Origin: Styela clava
Lineage: Eukaryota; Chordata; Ascidiacea; Stolidobranchia; Styelidae
Assembly (NCBI RefSeq): GCF_964204865.1
Contig: NC_135251.1
Location: 15,686,001-15,750,000 of the forward strand
Reading direction: 5' to 3'
DNA: 64,000 bases
A model generated the notes under the pieces. The model was not told the DNA's origin and did no database searches. It saw only the letters and a program-made list of their open reading frames with translations. The position numbers and the translations under genes were made by a program. Numbering within the stretch: the stretch's first letter is position 1; each line of letters starts with the position of its first letter. This document shows, in pieces, positions 57,420 through 64,000 of this stretch.

Positions 57420-59239
57420 TGAGCTGATAAGAGTACATCTTAGTCTCGTATGAGATAGATATAAAATATGTTCTTCAACTCAATTCATTCATGGCTCAGG
57501 CTTGAAGATTGCAAAATTCATTCATGATTATTTAGATGCAAAAATAATCAAAGCACATTTACTTCCTTATCACTTCATCAAGACATTTTTAAAGCGAGTA
57601 GCAGTTTTAATCACCTTGTTAATATGGTGCCAATTATGTGTTTAAACCAGCTGTCATTAGTTGCTGTTGCTGTTGCTGTATAGGACTCATTAGAAGGAAC
57701 CGAAATATTTTATTAGTTTTTTCAACATGATTTGATTTAAATTCTGATTGGTTGAAAATGAATGTATTTGGAAAATTATTCAATTTTTGTGAATTGAATT
57801 CTGATTGATTGAAATGAATGTATTTGGAAAATTATTGAATTTTTGTGACAAAAGTAGTTTATTTTGTCAAGCATAAGTGGAGGCAAACCTCATCTTGCCA
57901 TGTTTGACTATAGAAAAATAGCTAAGATTTTTGTTTTAAATGCTATTTCATTGAATAATTTTTTTTAAAGACATTGACTGTTGCTTAAATTGACATGCCA
58001 TCACTTTTGCCTCTAAATAGATATGACAGTGAATGCGAACTGCATGCATATTGAGATTAAGGTGTATTTTAATTTTTTCCTCCTGAAATGAGTGCAGTAT
58101 ATATGTTTAATGACCACCACCGGTGATACAAACAACCAAACAACTAAGATTGAGAAAACTTGAATTTTCATGGATTGAAATCTTGTGTCATATGACATTT
58201 CATGTGGTCTAAGTTGGACCTCCTCTGGCAAAGGTAATTCAACTAGGACTAGAAAAGTGATTGCACGACAATCAGGAGAGTTCAATAATTTTTGCTCGAG
58301 GATCTTGGCTTTGATCAGATGAAATGTACCAAAAATAGCAATACTCTTTGATTCATTGTCTATACTTAAAATGTTATCGGTTTTTCTGAAGGCCTATTGC
58401 CCCTGGAGTTATAAAATTTTCCATGCACAGTTTTACCTAAATTTATTATTCAAGCCATTTTATTGCGAAATTGAGTCGAACAATCAAAACAAAATATCAG
58501 GTTTTTATTGTGAAATTTATGTTGTTGTTTTTAGCATTATACTTGTATCATACTCATTTTTGTGTTTTGTCTGTTTTTCAAATGTTTAACATATATCCCA
58601 ATTTTTATCTATACACATAATACTGTTTGTGGGATGATAAACTATCAAGTGCTGGTAGATATTTTACCTTTGCTGCCAAACATCTCAACATGCCACCTAA
58701 TTTTGATAACACATTGAGAAAAAATATCAAATTATCGGTTTGAACCCCTGTACGCAAGGAGCAATGCAAATACAATTCTATGCTCGATATTCCAATACTA
58801 ATTTTGACCAATAGATACACTCAATTATTAAATATCGATTTTTTGGGGACAGGAGCATTGTCTTCGTGTCAGTTAAAAGTAGTCCGTCCACTTAGATATG
58901 CTTTCTATATAAACACATATCACTATTTGTTTGTATATTATATACTGACGTTGTATAACATATGTTATATTTGAAATTTGTTTTCAATATAGGGATTATG
59001 TTATTGAAAAAAATCTAAATATATCGCGCCTTCGACAACTTTGTTTATCGCATTTGGCACATACTAATTATGGATGCCATATGTGGAATTCAGGTTATCT
59101 ATCAAATCGTGTTTCACGTAATCGCTGATAGGTTGTGACTTTTGTACAATGGGTCATTCATGTTGTACATCTGGAACATTTGCCTTGCTAGCCAACTTAT
59201 GTCCTGCCAGTTACCAAAGGAGAGGCCATGGTTCGATGA
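57420..59239. other. Intergenic, no gene seen
   Basis: AT-rich. Near 57735-57850 a segment of about 50 bp (GATTGGTTGAAAATGAATGT and its variant) is repeated in tandem. No coding sequence is supported. Confidence 0.45.
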
Positions 59240-59247
59240 TGTCTTTG

Positions 59248-60048
59248 CAGGGGCGTGCCAAACCCTTCCGCTGCCCGGGGCCAGTTTCTGATAATGCTGC
59301 CTAACCTTAATATTAATTCGTACAGTGAACAAATTATAAAGGTTGTTATGCACGAGAATTAATAAATTAAAGGCCAAGTAAGATGGAAACGTTTGTTTTA
59401 TTAAATAAATCATCAAACTAAGCAACAAACTCACATTTACAAGAACTAAATCATTTATTAGCAAAAAACAAGTCTCTTATTTCTAAGTCCAATCGCAACT
59501 TTGCTATCAACAAATGTCTGAACGACCGCCCCTTTCCCCTCGTATGTCAGGAATTTCTTTTCGATGCTGATCAAAGATAAACTTGACAGGCGCCAATTTG
59601 ACATCGAAGACATTAAATATGTTTACTTTGAGAAAGATCTTTCGCAATTAGTAGCGAATTGAGTAGCCAATTGTGAGTAATAAACAATGTGTAATGCACA
59701 AAGTATGAAAAACATCCCAGCCGAGCCCAATCTACGATGCAATAAAATAAACATTTATTGGAAAATCTCTGTTTCCACTTCGGAAAAGCGACGCAACATG
59801 AGACGTTTCAGCAGCCACACAGACAGCTTTTCTGGCATGGCTGTAAACATTACCTCGTTTTCCATTGTTGACTCGTCATCACCACAGTTAGTAACACAAG
59901 ACTAAACACATAATGTCAGCTTTTAATTAATTAAAAACACGTCGATAAGAACATGTATAATAGCGCAAACTACAGCTCGGTTCTGCTTCTCTTATTACGC
60001 GCTGCCCGGGGCGGCTACCCCTTTTGCCCCCCTCTAGGTACGCCACTG
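59248..60048. mobile_element. Non-autonomous TIR element with 8-bp duplication, 801 bp
   Basis: Left end CAGGGGCGTGCC with GCTGCCCGGGGCC. The right end GGTACGCCACTG is preceded by CGCTGCCCGGGGCGG. Flanks TGTCTTTG (59240-59247) and TGTCTATG (60049-60056) match at 7 of 8. An internal stretch GGCATGGCTGTAAACATTAC resembles MITE family C (46090), so the element may be composite. No transposase. Confidence 0.7.
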
Positions 60049-60056
60049 TGTCTATG

Positions 60057-61348
60057 CTTACTAGTATTGGGTGGTCTGTAGAAGAGAGCTGGATAATCAG
60101 AATAACTAGAAACTGTATAATCAGTATTTTTTCATTTTAAGTGGTGGCGCGGGCTAGGCTTGCACGTAATTGACAAAAATCAATTCCGTAATTACGGCCA
60201 AATCGATTACGTAATGACCCCGTAATTGCGATATTTTTTCACACATTTAAACCTATCATAACAACCAATTGAATCCACTTCATTTTCGATTGGGACATCG
60301 AGTTTGGGTTTTCATATTCCTGGCAGTACTACACGCCGGCGACAGATGTTAAGACAAGAGTGAATTCAAATTAATTTTATTCTGATTTTTATCTTTTGTG
60401 CTAGCTTTGATTTCCTTTATCACCTTCTCAAATTAACCGTCCCAATTTTATGCGATCAATTTTATCATTACCACACTGGTATACGGATATTTATGAAACG
60501 ATTGTTGACTTTTTTTAAATCGTATTAAAAAAAATGTCGGGTTTCCAATTCATCAATGCCACGACGAGCGTATTCTCTCGTTTGATTATACTTGCGCTTG
60601 CCTCGCGACTAAGACTTGTTATTGCGCCGTTTTTAACATTATTCGACTTTACTACCTAGTCAGCATTTTATAATGATTATTGATGCCGACTTATTGACGT
60701 TATTCCGATTACCATGCTTCATTTTACATTAAATCATTTCGCGGCCTAAATGTTGTAACATTATTTGCAACAAATTTAGATCAAATAATAATTATTTGCG
60801 CATAATTTAAATACCGTACCTATATGATATGGCTTTTCCGAAAATACAAAGTTATATCGCAAAAAAATGCATATTGTGACATTTATTTTGCACTCACGAA
60901 AAAATTAACTTATTTTTCTAACTCAAGTCGAAGATCCTATCGGCCAATATTGACACAAATTTGGTCGAGTGTCGGTGGTTTTCAATAATCAAAATAAGTT
61001 GCCGCATTTGGTAAAGACAGTTAATCATATTTGGCCGAAATATTGCGAGGCATTGTGGAAAATATATTGAGCAAGGACAAGTCCGGACTGATATAAAACG
61101 ATAAAACCGGTAACAGAACATCAAGGTTTTGTAATTGAAAAAGGTTCTCGCACAGAATAAACACACTGGCTCATACTTGATATTTGATAGTAGTTAAATT
61201 GAGAATATTGAACTGTTAAAAACAAAAAAAGATCGTCGAAATTCTTAAATCTCGTTGCCTTGGTTAAATATAATCCAATGATCAGGACATTTTCAATTAA
61301 ATACTGCACAAAGATAGTTATACATTAAAGATTTAGGATACAATTTAG
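60057..61348. other. Intergenic, no gene seen
   Basis: Near 60155 GGCTTGCACGTAATTGAC and CGTAATTACGG words look like a transposon end, but no partner was found. The remainder is AT-rich without features. Confidence 0.4.
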
Positions 61349-64000
61349 TTTTTTTTTTTTTTTTTTTTTTTTAATCTACGGATCAGAGTTTTTCCAGTCT
61401 CGGATCAGTGTCTTAGACACGTCATATCGGTATTACGCTTCATAAGCATGCCACTGCGTAAGCAGCGGTCATATACATAAGGCGGCTTCCATATCCGCTA
61501 TGTATTGCAAGGCTTCCGTACATATGCGAGGCGTGTAACCCGTACATATGCGAGGCGTGTAACACGTACACAGGATGACATCCACCGTGAAGCTTCCGAT
61601 TCATCATTTCCGCGAAAATTTGAGGATGGTATTACCAGGTTTAAGCTCCCTTTTATGGTGAATGTAGGTAGGGCGACCTCTTTGGGTGGTAAAGTTCTTT
61701 TCAAGCATTGTGTCACATATTTAAATACCCACTTAAGATTGCTTTCCAATTTGCTGGAAAGCCAAGAAACTGTATGTCCGTATGTTTGTATTCCATTGTA
61801 ATTAGAAATTCTGCAAATTTGTCTATTGTTTTTTGAATTATTTTATCATCGGTTGGGGCCAGGTATTTGTTTTGTATGTCCAGTTTGATTTTTGTTCCAA
61901 TTATATTCTTCTTTAAAAGGACGAAGCATTTAGTTACTGCTATTTGGTGTGGGCCATCATAACTGTTGTAAAATATTTGCTCTCTGTTGATTTTTATGGG
62001 GGTACGTAATATGTCGCTAATAAAATTTACAGTTTTTCCAATATAATAGTCAGTTTTATTGCAGTGTTGGATAAGATGCTCCGTGTTGTCGGAAGGGGTT
62101 TTGCAGAATTTACAGTTTAATATCTTTAGCACTCCGGTTTGGTCGAATCTTAGGGACATTCCCCGCATGCGGTCGCCGAAGATATATCCTTCACGGACTA
62201 TTCGGTAGGATAGTATTCGTTCCGCATTTGTGAACTTGTTTCTCAAGGTATTACTAAAGAGCTGAACTTCTTCCCAGTTTATGGTTGGTATCTGTTGGTC
62301 TTGTTCAGGTGCCTTGCTCTTAAGCTCCTGATAGAGGTGTTTGTGTCTTGCTGTTTCCCAGACATCCCGTGTGAGATCTATTTTACGGTAGAGGTCCAGC
62401 ATTTCCCTCCATGTTGTGGGGGTTGTGTTACTGTGCGGCATCGAGTTGCTGTAAAGGCTTGGATTTATTTCTTTAATTTTTGACCCAAGTGAGTATAGGC
62501 CTTCGATATGCCAAAATTGATTGAGGTTTTCACCTCTCACAAAGGCTTTTAATCGTTCGATCTTACAGGCTTCCACTTTTGACTTTACATCAACCATTCC
62601 GATACCCCCACTCGCCACTGAGAGTTGGAGGTGTTTTCTCTTTATTGCCTCTATTTTTGCGGGGTACCATATAAATTTATGGAGTACGCTCTCGATTGAT
62701 TTGATATTCCTTGAGGAGATGGTCTTGACCCGCGCATGAAATGTGATGATCGACATTATTAAGGAGTTGATTGCAGTTAGTTTGCCATACCAAGTCAGGT
62801 TTCTTGGTTTCAATGAATTTAGGGTCCGGGTTAGTAATCCAATTATCTCGTCCCACATTTTTTCCAATGTTTTAAGTCCAAAATGGATGCCAAGTATTTT
62901 GCAGTCCGGTTTTATATATTGGTGGTATGGAGATTTTGATATCGAGTTGAGCGCTATTTTGGTGATACATAATATTTCCGTTTTTTCTTTATTGATTTGT
63001 TGTCCGGCTGCTTGTTTAAAATTTTCTAGTTCTTCAAAGATTTTTGATATGGATATTTGATCCCTAACCGCAAAAGTAATGTCGTCAGCATATTGGTCTA
63101 TTTTATGCTCATATGCGCCGAGTTTTATTCCTTTTATTTGCGAGTTTGTCTGGATTGATCTTGCGAGTGGTTCGACCGTTAGGCTATATAACATCATACT
63201 TAACGGGCATCCCTGTCGTATGCCGCGCCGTATAGTTATTGGGTTGGTTAGACGACCATTCACATCTATACGGCTATATATGTCCGTATACATGCTTTTT
63301 ATGATGTTTAATGTCTTGCATCCCAAACCTATGTGTTGCAAGACCTCAAATACGAAGCTGTGACTTACATTATCGAAGGCTTTTAAGTTATCGATCATTA
63401 CCAGAGAACCAGGGATGTTATTATTCTGACAGTGTCTTAAGATAGCATCTATGTTATAATGAATGTCGACCATATTCCTTGATTTGATTGAACATTTTTG
63501 AGAGGGGCTTATAATTGGGTCCATAATGGGTTCCAGACGATTTACGATAATTTTTGATATAATCTTATAGTCCGTATTCAAAGTTGTGATTGGGCGCCAG
63601 TTTTTGAGGTTTAATTGGTCGTTTTTTTTATACAACAGTTTTACTTTGGCAATTGAGGCAGATTTGGGTAGGGGGCCGAAAGAGACAATATTGTTTATAA
63701 GTTGCGTAAATTGAATTTGTATGGTGTCCCAAAAAGTAACGTAAAACTCTTTTCCTAGTCCGTCCATCCCAGCCGATCGGTTGTTGAACATCTGCTTGAT
63801 TGTATGCAGAATCTCAGCGCTGGTAACGTATTGTTCTAGGCTGTCGTTATCTTGTTTTGAAATTTGAGTTGTTTCCATGAGTGAGAGATAATATTGTTGG
63901 TAGTACTCGGATGTTTGGTGTTCTTCACCCCATAAATTTGCGTAGAAGTTTTCTACCAGCTTTATGATCTCCTCCTCTTTGGTGGTTGACCTATTGTTTG
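61349..64000 (-). mobile_element. Tx1/L1-like LINE, 3' part, running off the right edge
   Basis: Comprises an open ORF2 frame (61713-64000), a 3' UTR of about 340 bp (61373-61712) and a 24-nt poly(A) tail (61349-61372, seen as T on plus). The UTR holds a 24-bp unit (CGTACATATGCGAGGCGTGT plus 4) twice at 61517-61564. A poly(A) directly after the UTR fits target-primed reverse transcription. The target duplication cannot be tested because the 5' end is outside. Confidence 0.88.
61713..64000 (-). CDS. LINE ORF2 reverse transcriptase (Tx1 clade), open, 5' end outside the window
   Basis: From the edge the frame reads NNRSTTKEEEIIKLVENFYA and on without a stop for about 762 codons. The first Met at 63878 is internal, not the true start. 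RT blocks: KNWRPITTLNTDYKIISKII, then MIDNLKAFDNVSH (first catalytic Asp), RQGCPLSMMLYSL, and YADDITF near 63080 (catalytic pair). After the RT comes a C-terminal zinc-knuckle-like CKFCKTPSDNTEHLIQHC near 62070-62122, typical of L1 and Tx1 elements. The AP-endonuclease would lie beyond 64000. No stop or frameshift is visible, so this copy may be recent or still active. Confidence 0.9.
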   Translation of the reverse strand, partial: NNRSTTKEEEIIKLVENFYANLWGEEHQTSEYYQQYYLSLMETTQISKQDNDSLEQYVTSAEILHTIKQMFNNRSAGMDGLGKEFYVTFWDTIQIQFTQLINNIVSFGPLPKSASIAKVKLLYKKNDQLNLKNWRPITTLNTDYKIISKIIVNRLEPIMDPIISPSQKCSIKSRNMVDIHYNIDAILRHCQNNNIPGSLVMIDNLKAFDNVSHSFVFEVLQHIGLGCKTLNIIKSMYTDIYSRIDVNGRLTNPITIRRGIRQGCPLSMMLYSLTVEPLARSIQTNSQIKGIKLGAYEHKIDQYADDITFAVRDQISISKIFEELENFKQAAGQQINKEKTEILCITKIALNSISKSPYHQYIKPDCKILGIHFGLKTLEKMWDEIIGLLTRTLNSLKPRNLTWYGKLTAINSLIMSIITFHARVKTISSRNIKSIESVLHKFIWYPAKIEAIKRKHLQLSVASGGIGMVDVKSKVEACKIERLKAFVRGENLNQFWHIEGLYSLGSKIKEINPSLYSNSMPHSNTTPTTWREMLDLYRKIDLTRDVWETARHKHLYQELKSKAPEQDQQIPTINWEEVQLFSNTLRNKFTNAERILSYRIVREGYIFGDRMRGMSLRFDQTGVLKILNCKFCKTPSDNTEHLIQHCNKTDYYIGKTVNFISDILRTPIKINREQIFYNSYDGPHQIAVTKCFVLLKKNIIGTKIKLDIQNKYLAPTDDKIIQKTIDKFAEFLITMEYKHTDIQFLGFPANWKAILSGYLNM

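Noticed and set aside
59114..59464. 116-codon minus-strand frame
   Set aside because: Spans the left end of the 801-bp TIR element and flanking DNA, so it is a chance frame.
62295..63363. Several plus-strand frames opposite the LINE
   Set aside because: Shadows of the long minus-strand RT frame, with no recognisable domain.

Overview
The window is eukaryotic nuclear DNA from an animal. It is AT-rich, its genes are split by short GT-AG introns, and it is dense with decayed transposable elements. The two recognisable gene families are an ENPP4/5-type ectonucleotide phosphodiesterase and monoglyceride lipase (MGLL). These fit an invertebrate deuterostome, and the compact exon-intron structure would suit a tunicate, but that placement is an inference; nothing in the sequence proves the species.

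Layout. 1-2.9 kb: the 5' two thirds or more of an ENPP gene on the minus strand, running off the left edge. 3-25 kb: no host gene that I can support. This stretch holds a 1.4-kb foldback element, GC-richer minisatellites built on a GCGGGAA core, a decayed THAP-domain element, a 115-bp tandem array, tRNA-derived SINEs, many small hAT-type MITEs, and a long-TIR element with a 2.35-kb hAT transposon (perfect 8-bp target duplication) inserted in the tip of one TIR. 25.8-27.5 kb: a broken non-LTR retrotransposon. 28-33 kb: more hAT MITEs, several with exact 8-bp target duplications.

33-57 kb: two intact eight-exon MGLL genes (316 codons each) lie head to head and divergent, the left copy on minus and the right copy on plus. 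All eight exons have identical lengths in the two genes. The roughly 15.9 kb between their start codons is almost entirely transposon sequence. It includes a Penelope-like retroelement cut open by a TIR element, itself cut by a hAT element, itself cut by a second hAT element that carries a MITE. 57-61 kb: no supported gene, one 801-bp MITE. 61.3-64 kb: a Tx1/L1-like LINE whose reverse transcriptase frame is open for over 760 codons and continues past the right edge.

Function. The host genes encode a secreted or membrane-anchored phosphodiesterase and a lipid hydrolase. I see no operon, CRISPR array or multi-gene pathway. The most informative parts of the window are the duplicated MGLL pair (one paralogue preserves the empty site of an insertion in the other), the deep transposon nest, and the link between a THAP-domain remnant and small MITEs with the same ends.
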